DNA of 64,000 nucleotides, from positions 154,442,001 through 154,506,000 of the forward strand of contig JBITNC010000001.1 of NCBI GenBank assembly GCA_050084985.1, in the 5' to 3' direction. Below are positions 44,424 through 55,398 of this stretch, piece by piece. The first letter of the stretch is position 1; each line of letters opens with the position of its first letter. This stretch comes from Nageia nagi. Taxonomy: Eukaryota > Pinophyta. Under the pieces are notes generated by a model that had not been told where the DNA came from, did not search any database, and saw only the letters and a list, made by a program, of their open reading frames with translations. The position numbers were made by a program, and so were the translations under genes.

Positions 44424-44642
44424 AACTTGAGGGACTGACATCAGCATTTGGTGGCACTCATTTGGTGTTTTGTATTTTTAGGAAGGCCTAGGATGCTTGT
44501 GTTGGAGTGTTGAGGGGTTTGTGTACCCTAGAGAAAAATTTTGGGATTGTGCTTGCATTATAGTTTGGTTGTTGGGTGTTTCAGGGTTGTAAAAACCCTA
44601 GCATTATTTATTTTTGATTGAGGGTAATTTTGGATCCTCATA
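44424..44642 (+). repeat. LARD-II 3' LTR, last part
   Basis: Resumes the LTR after the GGAGG duplication (TTGAGGGACTGACATCAGCA in place of TAGGGGTTGATGTTAGCA in the 5' LTR) and ends TTTTGGATCCTCA as the 5' LTR does. Confidence 0.85.
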
Positions 44643-45000
44643 TAGAATCAGGTGTTATCTCTTGGTATTCCAAGAAGCAACCTATAGTCACTTTATCTAC
44701 CATGGAAGAATAATATAGAGCTATGACTTTTGAATTCCATGAAGTTATTTGGCTTAGGAATATTCTAAAAGAAATTAGGTATGAGTAGGTTGGCCCATCC
44801 TTGATATATTTAAAAAATCATTCAACTATTTCTTTGGTGAAGAACCCTATGTTCTATTAGAGAATAAAATACATCAAAATCCAAGCCCATTTCATTAGGG
44901 AGAAAGTTCTGGATGGCACCTTGTAGTTCCAATATTATCCATTGAATAAAAACTTCATTAATTTTTTCACTAAGCCCCTTTCATACACTCAATTCTAAAA
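44643..45000 (+). pseudogene. Copia-A RNase H, last part
   Basis: Reads ESGVISWYSKKQPIVTLSTM, TFEFHEVIWLRNILKEI, NHSTISLVKNPMFY and YIKIQAHFIREKVLDG, completing the RNase H begun at 32.29 kb. It ends with FINFFTKPL, the usual Copia pol C-terminus. Stops are present. Confidence 0.88.
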
Positions 45001-45127
45001 TATTTGAGGGTCTCTCAGGTTGGTGAAGTTTTTCTCAAGAGAAAGTGAAGTTTGAATTCATTTTTGTGATGAGAACTTCATGACTATGAGGATCTTTTGG
45101 TTGTATAGTGTTAATCTATGTGTATAC

Positions 45128-45320
45128 TTTTATTTTTTGGTTATCCATATGTGAGGAACTAGTATGTACATGTTGGCATTATTTATTTATCCATATGAGA
45201 TGAACTTGTTTGTAAACTTCTTTCACTATTTAGTTATCCATATGTGAGAAACTAGTATATGCATGTTGGCACTGCTTAGTTATCCATATGTGAGGAACTA
45301 TTATGTGCATAATTGGATGT
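45128..45320 (+). repeat. Copia-A 3' untranslated tandem repeats
   Basis: Three to four units of about 60 bp centred on TTATCCATATGTGAGGAACT, also seen in Copia-B at 37.1-37.3 kb. Confidence 0.7.
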
Positions 45321-45745
45321 ATATCTTAATTTTTTGATAATGATGATCAAAACATGTGTTTCTTATACAGTAGGTGATTATGAATTTGTTTTTCATCTTT
45401 ATGATGACTTATAGTGCACCATTTGATTAGTTTATGGATGATATTATCTGATTCATTTTATGTTAATATAAATATATGATGCATCTAACTAATCTTATGT
45501 ATGAGTTGTTTGTATCTTGTAAGTTTATTCTTGAGATTGTTGGTCACTTACTTCAAGTATGTAGGCTCATCTTGTTAACTTCTTGTTGAAAACTACTTCT
45601 AGTACATTTAAACCATCTATGATTGATGGATATTATATTATAAAATTTTTGTTAAAATGGTTAAGTATTTGAGCCTTATCTAGGATCTATTACTTCTCAA
45701 GATGTAATGTTCTTATGTTCAATTGTATCTATCATGGGAGATTTA

Positions 45746-46041
<296 letters not shown>

Positions 46042-46082
<41 letters not shown>

Positions 46083-46136
46083 CATATACATACATACATA
46101 CATATATACATACATACATACATACATACATTTATA

Positions 46137-46169
<33 letters not shown>

Positions 46170-46180
46170 ATATGTATATG

Positions 46181-46224
<44 letters not shown>

Positions 46225-46225
46225 C
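46042..46225. repeat. (TA)n and TACA/TGTA microsatellite with palindrome
   Basis: TA runs flank a CATA-type tract (46078-46130) and a complementary TATG-type tract (46145-46170), so the two arms can pair as a long hairpin or cruciform. Confidence 0.95.
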
Positions 46226-46640
46226 ATATTTATTGTTTGCTATCTAAAATGTGTCTCGCTTAATTTATGTAAATACTAAAAGTATTTATAAAAACTTTTT
46301 TAGTATTTAGAAATTAAATAAGTGCAACTTGACCATTCTTACCTCATGTAAACCTTGGTTTAAAAGGTGAGTTCAGATGGGGTTTTCTCTTATAAATAGA
46401 GGGTTTGAACTTGTTGTAAATACACTTGAATAGAGAAAAGTTATGATCATACTTTGTAGGTTGATAGGATGATACAATAGAGAGGTTGTAAGCTTTATAA
46501 TAATTGTCTTTGAGAAGTAAAAGATCTTGAGTTGAAGTGGAGTAATCTCATCCTTGAGAGGAACCACTATGCATGATTGTCTCACTTGTGTGTGATTGAG
46601 TGTTTATCTCTATAGTTATTACTTAAAAGTAGAATAATAC
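46226..46640 (+). repeat. LTR-like repeat copy 2 (pair with 14.2 kb)
   Basis: Matches 14,235-14,600, starting at GTTTGCTATCTAAAATGTGT, with TATAAATA at 46391-46398. The left end is replaced by the microsatellite. By position it could be the Copia-A 3' LTR. Confidence 0.5.
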
Positions 46641-49600
46641 TTCAAGGTTGATCTTGGGTGTAGCAGGATTCATCTTCTTTCACATTGCTTGGTGGACCTT
46701 CAAAACCATCAAAATAGTTGGAGGTTATGCTAATTTAGCAAGCTGAAGTCCCCAAAGAGCTGCTAGAAAATGCACAACATTTGTAAAGGTAACTTTATTA
46801 TTCCTTCACTTATATTTCATTTACCCCATTCTTTCTTTATTTCCTAGACTTATTTTTACCTTTTCCCAATTATGTAATATTTTGTTCAAGTTTGATTATA
46901 AATATGTAGTGTTTTCCAGAATCTAATAAGCAACATCTAGGAGTTAGTAACTAAGTCTTGAAATTTTGTTAAGTATGTCATGCAACCAAATTTAGGGAGA
47001 TTTTGATGAATGATTTCATCCCCAACTCTGAATGCCCCTAAATCTACAAACCCTAGAATTAAGGAGATAGCAACTAGTAGTAGTTGATAATAGAGCCAGG
47101 GAGATTTTGATGAGTGATGTCATTCCCAACTCTAAAATCTTCAAAATCTAAAACCACTTAGTAAAAAATAACATATCCTAGGATATATCAACCATTTCTC
47201 TCTCCTAAATGTAAAAGATCTAGATTCTAAATGATGAAGCCTATAGCACATAGGGCCCAAAGGATTTCTTATTACGACAACAACCTAATGTCTAATTGCT
47301 CTCGAAGATAGATTTTTTGAAAGAAGAGTACATAATGTTGACAAGTGAAGAATAAAGAGACATTTAAAGATAGAGGGAATTTTTGAGCATGACATCACCA
47401 TCCAACAAGAAAGTCCTCAATTCCAATAGTTATGGTTATTAGTTACTAGAAATTAATTGACACATAACATTCAAATATACTAGAATGATTGCTACCAAGT
47501 TTTCAACACTTGTAGCAACATCTAGGTCCATACATAGATTATAAATATTCATTTGAAATTGCTTTAATTTAACTAAGACTTATAACTTTATTATATCAAC
47601 CATCAAGGCCCATGGTAAGATATCAAAGCATAACCAAGGAGAAGTGGTCACATCATAGAGAATATTATGGCTTATTAGCTCAACTCTCATAACTTGATTA
47701 CATCATATCTTATGAATATTTAAGGTTTGATGAAAATATGGCTGACATATAAAATAAACAAACTCAATATAAATAGATAAGATAAGTTATTATACCTACA
47801 CCATTACTTTTATGAATCTCATATACTTGATAGTAAACTTATATTTTGTTATTTATCATTTGATAAAAAATAGTTGTATGGTTTTGGAGTTATAGAGAAT
47901 CTATGGTGATTTTGGAAAGGTACACTTTATTCAATAATGGCTATTTGAATCATTATATCCCTTATCAAGTGCCTCAAAGATAATTTGAAGGCTCCATGAA
48001 TGTCAAATGTAAAAATTGTAATCATGAACATAAAATAAAATACACAAAAGCTAATATTGTTTGCAATAAACCTTAACATTAAAAAGAACATTAAGGATTG
48101 ATGGTGAATAATTTTGGACATGATATTATAGCAATATTTTCTTATGGGATTGGTAAGAAACTAAGAAAAAAATAAGTGATTCTAAGTCCTATGATGATAC
48201 ATACTATCATGAGGGTGTTAATTCACTCAAAATTCCATTCATTTGAGAAGAGGTTAGCCCTCCTATTTATATGAAAAGATCATGGATGTCCAAGGGAGGA
48301 AAAATTAGTTAATATAATGTTTGAGGATGATCAAAGGATGTTAAAATTGATTATCTCAAATGTGTGGGGATTTTTCATGGATCTTAAGTCATTTAAGAAT
48401 ATATTTTCTAATGTGGGATTAAATTGGGATTATAAATATATGGAGGGTTCAGGGTAAGTTCAGGTTATGGGGGAATTATGCTTAATAAACTTTAATGAGA
48501 TGTGAGATATTTATGAGGGTTAGGATCAGGGAGGGGTTAGAGGAGTTTAAGACTAAGTAGGATTTCATTGGATTTGGAGTATTTATTTATTTATGAAGGT
48601 ATATGGTAATATATATTTGGATTATTTATGAAGGTATTATCACTAATTATAGATTTTGTAAGTTATAATATTAAATAAGAGTATATGCTTATGGAAATTC
48701 ATGACATTATATGGGGATATGTGGAATTTTTAGGATTTTAAAATTTAGAGGTGTCCACTTAGGATGATGAAATGTATTTTAATTTTAAAATTCTTATACA
48801 TTTTATTATTAGTGTTAGAAATTGAATGCTATCATATAAATGGTAGGGTTAGGATTGTAAACTTACATGTTAGGCTAAGGTGGTGGTGAATTAAGATATG
48901 GGTAGTAAATTAGGGTGTATGATTTTAACTTCTAGATTTGTATGTTTTTATCCTACATTATGGGTAGCAAAATATAAAACCAAAACACTTGAAAACATAT
49001 GGTGGGTATTATTTTAATAGTTGATGTACCACACTTGTCAATGTTCTTTTGAATCTTAACTTTAGTTGAAGGTGGTCATTGAATTGTTGGATTATAAGCC
49101 TATATGAAGATGATAAGGGCATTTAGTTGTCATAGTGATGATGATATTTATTACCATTTAAGTGACAATTTAATGAGAGAAAAATGGGATAAATTCAAGG
49201 ATTTTATTGATAAATAAAAAACTATCATTAAATGAGAAAATATACAACAATTATGTCTAAAGGAGATAAGGATGTGAGTGGAATATGTACAAGGCAAGAA
49301 AGGATAAATGTGAGTTTTTCAAGGAAGATAAGATTGTTAAAGGAAAAAATAAAAAAGAGAAGAAGGAGGGGTAAAAGGGGATACCCTAATTGATATGATA
49401 TTGGAAGCATAATGGACCTAAGAGATATAGGTGGGTAATGTGTGTAAGGGATTTAAAATATGAAGGATTTTTTTTTTACCTTAAGTAAATATAATATTGA
49501 TCTAAATATCATATTATTAAGTGTAGATTGTTACCAAGGGTTTTCATATTTGAATATAAGATGTGTCTTTTACTTGTTAGAGTTTTATGGATTATAGCCT

Positions 49601-50121
49601 AGCACCAATGCTACCTACAATGCCAACATTAATCTCTATGCATGATATTTTGATAAGATTAATGGAGATGATAATTTTTGATGTCTTATTAACTCAAGGG
49701 TATTTTGGAGGTGTTTTGACTTAATTAGAATCATGAATTGGTCTTTATAAGGTCCATTTCTTGACCAAAATTATGTGTGATTTTGATTGTTTAATCATTC
49801 TAGCCAACATCGATGTTGATAGAACATAATGATTGTAAGGGAAGTTGAAGTGATTTGATTTATTTCGTAATTATTTGGGAAGTTAGGGAAGTTGTTTATC
49901 TTAAAGGAGGCATTTTTTTTCCTATAAACTACTCCTAACCATATTTAGAGAGGTTAGATGAGCTTGGTTGATGTTGTAATCAATTATGTGATTCTTTCTA
50001 GTTGTAAATTGTTTTAACCTACAAGTTCCAAAAAGGGATTCATGCAAAATATAGAAAGTTCAAACTTAAACAAGCATTTAATATAAAAATGGAACATAAT
50101 TGAAATAGATTGATATAATAG
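46641..50121. other. AT-rich region without a recognised gene
   Basis: I find no coding remnant that can be named on either strand. The only structure is a partial tandem duplication of about 105 bp (AGGGAGATTTTGATGAATGA at 46,994 and its counterpart at 47,099). It may contain old unrecognisable repeats. Confidence 0.5.
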
Positions 50122-50932
50122 TGTTTACAAATAAAAGTGTATTTGAGAATGCAAATAAATGAATATTTATAATCCCAAAAGATACATGTATCTATTTGTA
50201 AATTCTGAGCTAATGGATAGCAATTTATAACAAGACAAGCTGATATAGAAGTTAATGAATAACTAAAATTGAAATGACATTACCAAATAAGATTGAGTTT
50301 ATGTACTTACCTCATGGAATGTACCTGATATGGATGAATGGAAGATAGTGATGAAGCGTCAATAGCTAATGGAGTTTGCATCTAAAGTCATAGAGCAAGA
50401 TGATCCAAAAAGAGGGCTATAAGTGGTCTATCTCATGCTTAGAAGGAGAATCAATAGTCTGCTTTCATCTACAAAGGAGCACCAATGGTCTTTGTTAGAC
50501 TGTAGTCCATTCCAAACCAACTCTATGCCTGCACATAGACTCTCAATGGTCTCAGTTTGATATTCAGATAAGCTTATAATTATTAGGATGCTTGCATAAA
50601 GAAGTACACAAACCCAACCTTCAATGGTAGTGTCGAGAGACACCTAAAAGATTACCATCATCAAGACTAGATATGGGATCATGTATCTCCTTAATGTGGA
50701 CTTACTATTAGATCCCTATTTATATAGATAATAATATGACCTACTCCTTAGGTTGGCATGTACCTACATAAATAGGGTTAGTCCATAATACATAACAATA
50801 TTTAAGATAATTATTGATATTATGATTATATTCAAGATAAGCATTGATATCATTAAATTAAATATTCTAGGTGTGTATTAGTGTAAGAAAATGTATTTAT
50901 TTAAATGCATAAATAAATTTTGTGCGATAATA
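50122..50932 (-). repeat. Tat-2 3' LTR
   Basis: 811 bp, alignable with the Tat-1 LTRs (GTAGGTACATGCC, CTATATAAATAGGGATC). In element sense it starts TATTATCGCAC (TG changed to TA) and ends TTTGTAAACA. The complement GATGCCCCACTTT at 50,934-50,946 is the polypurine tract, as in Tat-1. It contains a strong splice-donor-like AGGTAAGT (minus, near 50,310) and TATA complement at 50717-50726. Confidence 0.88.
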
Positions 50933-51170
50933 GATGCCCCACTTTGGATGAGAAATTGATATCACTAGGTGCATTGAGATTTTTCATTCAAAGTACAAAT
51001 CAAGATGTCATAGCAATGAAGTATTAATAAGCATTGATAAGCATAATACTAACACTAATCAATTTGAACTTCAACAAAGATTATAATATAGCAAAAACAT
51101 GTAAAAGCTAGATATGGGTTCAGAAAACTCCCTACTATGATATTTTTCAATCTACCCCTTGTCATGATAC

Positions 51171-51310
51171 TAATAACACATGACTGCACATGACCACACA
51201 TGACCACACATGACAACTCATGACCACACATGACCACACATGACAACACATGACCACACATGATCACACATGACCACACATGACCACACATGAAAACACA
51301 TAACAACATA
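51171..51310. repeat. 10 bp minisatellite, 14 units
   Basis: Units TGACCACACA with single-base variants (TGACAACACA, TGATCACACA), length exactly 10 bp throughout. It lies in the Tat-2 3' UTR and is absent from Tat-1. Confidence 0.97.
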
Positions 51311-51340
51311 AGTGAATAGCATACTATAGTAGAATAAGAG

Positions 51341-51955
51341 CTCAACTCCATGCCAAGAGACATGATAATATGAGAGCTAAAACTCTATGCCAAGAGGCAT
51401 GATATGATGATGAGAGCTAAAACTCTATGTGAAGAGGTATGATATGTTGATGAGAGCTGAAACTCTATGCCAAGAGGCATGATATGATGATGAGAGCTAA
51501 AACTCTACACCAAGAGGTATGATATGATGATGAGAGCTAAAACTTTGCACTAAGAGGCATGCTATAATGATGAGAGCTAACACTCTATGCCAAGAGGCAT
51601 GATATGATGATGAGGGCTAAAATTTTATGCCAAGAGGAGGCATGATATGATGATGAGGGCTAAAAGTCTATGCCAAGAGGCATGATATGATAATGAGAGC
51701 TAAAACTCTATACCAAGAGGCATGATATGATGGTGAGAGCTAAAACTCTATGCCAAGAGGCATGATATGATGATGAGAGCTAACACTTTATGCCAAGAGG
51801 TATGATATATTTATGAGAGCTAAAACTCTATGTTAAAAGGCATGATATGATGATGAGAGCTAAAACTCTACACCAAGAGACATGATATGATAATGAGAGC
51901 TAAAAATGTATGCCAAGAGGCATGATAATATGTGATAAAGCTTGAAACTTTGTGC
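51341..51955 (-). repeat. 40 bp palindromic array in Tat-2 3' UTR, about 15 units
   Basis: Units GATGAGAGCTAAAACTCTAT-GCCAAGAGGCATGATATGAT. Each holds two inverted repeats: AGAG-ctaaaa-CTCT and ATGCC-aaga-GGCAT. Some units have small insertions (51,630). Only four or five related copies exist in Tat-1 (62,355-62,545) and a few more at 52.6-52.8 kb. Confidence 0.95.
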
Positions 51956-52599
51956 AAAAGAACCATGATGTTGATGTGGGAACTAAACTTCCATGCCAAG
52001 AGGCATATGACAAAATACAATCCAAGATATAGCCATATAGATAATTCTTCATTATGTCTAGAAAATCAAGATATTCAATTTGACAAAACAAGGAACATAG
52101 GTGGTCTATTTTGATAGAAGTACACTATTGATGGTACTTAACAATAAATAAAGGTTGCAAGTGGCCCTTTTCTTAAGGAATTTTTGAAAACTTTAAGACC
52201 TAGACAATGGCATATTTCTTGTTGATTATGATTGATTATTCTATTTACCTATTTGTAATCCATAGGTATGCAAATCGAGACTATTTAGGGATATATGCTC
52301 TTGAAATCTTATAAAAGAGGGTTGACCCTATTTCATTATCACTTGCTTGCATTTTCAAAGTGGAGAGTGCTTAGGAGTTTTGAGAACCTATTCGGTGGGT
52401 GCTTGTTCCTAATTTTGATAGTATCAACCATGTTGCCCCTAGTTGAAATTGATGTCCTCCATGAGCTTTAATGATAACCTATAAAAGAATGAGTTCTAGG
52501 GTCCACAGCCATCTACCAAGAGGCCACTGATGATAATTACCCATATTTTTGATGTATTTTGATATGTAAAGTATAACCCTTTCATGTCACTAATAGTTC

Positions 52600-52830
52600 T
52601 ATCCATTGATCTTATGGAAGCTCAACTTCTTATCGAGAGGCATAATGATAAAACTAGAAGTTGAGACTCCACCAAGAGGCATATTGTAATGAGTATGAGA
52701 GCTAAAACTTTGCTAAGAGGCATGAAACTAGGATGATGATATGAAATCTAAAACTCTACCAAGAGACATGCAAATCTTATAATCTGGGAGCTGAAACTCT
52801 GCACCAAGGGGTATTTGATGATCTTTATTT
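52600..52830 (-). repeat. Degenerate copies of the palindromic 3' UTR repeat
   Basis: Four to five spaced units (GAGAGGCATAATGAT, CCAAGAGGCATAT, GCTAAGAGGCATGA, CCAAGAGACATGC, CCAAGGGGTAT), at the position corresponding to the Tat-1 repeats just after pol. Confidence 0.8.
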
Positions 52831-53012
52831 TTGTTATTTATAACTATACAATAGGACCATAGGTAGTACTTTTCTATTAAAATGGAGCATTAGCACTCCT
52901 CTTATGATATTGAAATGACCTTGTATTTTGGATTTTTGTGCCATCTATTCCATGCTTATTCCTATAGTAACATTTTTATGAAAATAGATGCACAGGATGA
53001 CCCATAGGTTGC

Positions 53013-53534
53013 CTAGATGTGATACTTCTTTAGGTGCTTAGGATTGATTGTATTTTTGAGAACCTCTCCATTCAATGTAGATAATCTATATGCACCTCTA
53101 CCAAATACCACTGTGATGATGTATGGGCCAACCCAATTTATTTCAAACTTTCCTTTAAGTTCATCTTTTGCTGTAGTGTTAGAAACATTCTCTTGGAGAA
53201 CCATATCCCCAATCTCAAATGCTTTGGGTACCATTTTCTTTCCATAGGCCCTCTTTATTCTTTGATGATATGTTTAGAGATGTTCTAGTGCATTAATTCT
53301 TTTCTCATCTAATGCCTCTAGCTGATTTAAGTTGCTTCCCATTGTTGTGGTCCCTTCATGATATCTTTGAGTGTAATTCTCAAAGAAGGGATCCCAATTT
53401 GAAGGGGAATGATTGCTTCATCACCATACATAAGAGAGTATGGAGTAGCACCTATTGTTATTCTTTCACTTATTCTATATTCCCATAGAGCATATGGTAA
53501 TTGATCATGCAAATTCATTTTTTGGTTTACAAGA
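53013..53534 (-). pseudogene. Tat-2 integrase C-terminal part
   Basis: The minus strand reads MNLHDQLPYALWEYRISERI, ATPYSLMYGDEAIIPLQIGI, then FEIGDMVLQENVSNTT and YIITVVFGRGAYRLSTLNGE. It is nearly the same as the Tat-1 integrase C-terminus (61.62-62.16 kb). A single stop separates the frames 53013-53234 and 53327-53518. The catalytic core is absent because of the deletion at about 53,535. Without RT and integrase core this copy could move only with help. Confidence 0.9.
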
Positions 53535-54080
53535 ATTGTTTTTAAGAATCACAATGTCTCTTGAGAACCAATGTTGACCTCCTCTATATCTTCATTCAAC
53601 CAAGTCATTTTTTATTCTAATGGTGTGGGAAATGGCAACTCTTCCAACCCTTTCATTTTATACTCCATAGATTCACCAAAGCAAGCATGCACATCTAGAC
53701 AATGTTTGTGAGACCTCTTTTCATGCCTAGCTAGATATTTAATTATAGCACCCATAGATTCTAAGAAAGCATCATCATTATCAAATAAGTCTATAGTATG
53801 TATTGCATCTTCATCATCTATTTCACATTCAATAACAAAGCAATTTTGATCATCTCTCACCCGTTCATCTTCTTGCATTAATAATAGATGACTAACATAA
53901 CCATTATGACCTTATCCATGATATGGAATGATGCAATATTTGTTTTCCTCCATGATTTCTTTTGAAGAGGACCATTGGCAATCTTTATGAAGCATAGAGG
54001 AGCACAAGCGATCCTTTTCTTGAGCCTCCTACCATCCATCCAAGTCTCTCTTTGGATTGATATTATTGACATTCATGATG
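53535..54080 (-). pseudogene. Tat-2 protease-RT linker region
   Basis: The open frame 53612-53878 contains EIDDEDAIHTIDLFDNDDAF and HCLDVHACFGESMEYKMKGL. Tat-1 has the same block at 58525-58776 (EIDEEDAIHTIDLFQNDDAF). The function is unknown. It lies between protease and RT in Tat-1, and here it is joined almost directly to the integrase C-terminus. The frame at 53878-54072 continues it with decay. Confidence 0.75.
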
Positions 54081-54299
54081 GTGTATGAACCAAACCTAAT
54101 ATCCTTGATGTTGATTCTTTGTAATGCTTTTCTATAGATCTGATCATTCTTAACTAGAATAGCCTGATCTTCTACATGATATGAAACAAATCTCTCAGGA
54201 AGAACATAATTACACTACTTGGATATTTGCTCATCTACTTCTACCTTATAAATATTTTCTTCAAAACAAAACTTGAAATATCTATGCAAAGTTGATGCT

Positions 54300-54703
54300 A
54301 CTCCTTCCATATCATCTATTCAAGGTCTTCCAAGAATGAAATTAAAAGAAGGTTTTCCATTTGTAATGATTCTTGTACATTTATTTGGAACACCATCAAA
54401 CCCCTTAACTCTCATGGTAATCTCTTCTCTTGGAGGTAATAAATCTAGATCAAACTATGAAAGTGAGTGAGTGGTGGTAATATTCAAAGCTGCCCCACCA
54501 TCTATCAATGATCTCTTAACTATATTGCCAAATATATTCACTTCAATAAATAATGGTGGATGTAACAAAGTTACATCCTTGCTAGGCCTTTCACTAGGGT
54601 GAAAAGTGATAACATCCCCTTTACTCCATATTTCTACCTTTTTCACAAAAGTAGTGATTGAGATGTTCCTATCTATTTGATTATTCTTGAAAATCTGATT
54701 CAT
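54300..54703 (-). pseudogene. Tat-2 protease remnant
   Basis: The frame 54455-54703 starts MNQIFKNNQIDRNISITTFV and ends NIVKRSLIDGGAALNITTTH; the LIDGGA active site is intact. The following part (about 54,300-54,450) matches Tat-1 KPSFNFILGRPW. It has the same order and spacing as Tat-1. Confidence 0.85.
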
Positions 54704-55398
54704 TATTTCTCTATGGGGTTTTGAAGTTTGAAATCAAACAAACTAACCTTGGCTTGTGTATTCTTGAGTTGCTCAATGAGGTCAAAACTTCTTAGGTCTT
54801 TAGGAATCTCTTTTTCACATGTGATAGGATTTGTTTCTACTCTTGATCTTCCTCTTGTAAGTGTTGCACACACTTCTTCATGGAAAATTACATTGATATG
54901 CTGCTCCTATCTTTAACTTTGGTAGGATAAACATAAAACCCATCCTCTATAAACCTTTGTATTTTATTTCTTATGACTCAACATCCATTAGTGGCATGCC
55001 CCTTGGTTTGATGATATTCATAGAATCTATATTCCTTGTACCATGCTAGCCTCTCTACTAATTCATCTTCCTCTCACTTAGGTGAAGGTTGCAATAGTCC
55101 CTTTGCCCTTATATCTTTCAAGATAAACCTAAGAGGTATAGGAAACTTTATGAATTTATTTTCTTCTAATCTACCTTTTTTGCTACATGAATGGATTTAT
55201 CTTTCTTTGGTGATTATAGCTATTTATCCTTGGCCCTAGGTTTGTCATCATCTTAATACTTCATAAGCCCTAATTTCATAAGGACTTTTTCTTTTTCCAA
55301 TAACTTATATGTCATATCAAAAAATGCTAGATGTTTATAATCAATGACATACGATTGTAAGAACAATATGTTAGCATCCTTAAAAATATTATTTACCT
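54704..55398 (-). pseudogene. Tat-2 gag remnant, C-terminal part
   Basis: Minus-strand reading with many stops: the zinc-like segment Y-x-H-QTKGHAT (about 54,985-55,030) and upstream helices matching Tat-1 gag (SYVIDYKHLAF-like near 55,330). It stops at 55,398, the Tat-1 insertion point; the missing N-terminal part continues at 63,845. Confidence 0.85.

Larger units (their letters stand above)
32394..44642 (+). mobile_element. LARD-II: non-autonomous LTR element, 3' LTR split by Copia-B
   Basis: A plus-strand element with 5' LTR about 32394-33828, a degenerate primer site, a 1.1 kb interior and a 3' LTR about 34957-36182 resuming at 44424-44642 after Copia-B. The ends are uncertain by a few bases. 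The flanks TCAAA and TAGAA could be a worn 5 bp target duplication (two mismatches). The interior keeps only two blocks of peptide shared with LARD-I and no retrotransposon enzyme. The interior is shorter than in LARD-I, consistent with deletion. Confidence 0.8.
16835..45745 (+). mobile_element. Ty1/Copia element Copia-A, split by nested insertions
   Basis: One plus-strand Copia element can be followed across three insertions: gag 16.84-17.73 kb; protease/integrase 23.43-24.76 kb; RT 24.87-25.61 and 31.88-32.27 kb; RNase H 32.29-32.39 and 44.64-44.96 kb; 3' region to about 45.7 kb. The reading continues across each junction (for example RT reads NNMVIINE before LARD-I and ECLTKLKAKYEITNLGLLH after it). 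Removing the inserts leaves an element of ordinary Copia size. The LTRs are not certain; the repeats at 14.2 and 46.2 kb are candidates. Confidence 0.8.
50122..55398 (-). mobile_element. Tat-2: Tat-lineage Gypsy element with internal deletion
   Basis: A minus-strand element with its 3' LTR at 50122-50932, an expanded 3' UTR, integrase C-terminus, linker, protease and gag up to 55,398, where Tat-1 is inserted. The gag resumes at 63,845 and runs out of the window. Pieces match Tat-1 throughout. RT, both RNase H domains and most of the integrase are missing at one junction near 53,535, about 2.8 kb relative to Tat-1. Confidence 0.9.

Noticed and set aside
32391-44647. A clean target-site duplication for LARD-II
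   Set aside because: TCAAA and TAGAA differ at two of five bases and the LTR edges are worn, so I report it only as possible.
51171-51955. Possible CRISPR-like array
   Set aside because: Units are directly tandem with no unique spacers, and the context is a plant retrotransposon.
53044-54916. Plus-strand open frames over Tat-2
   Set aside because: They overlap the recognisable minus-strand integrase, linker and protease and show no domain.
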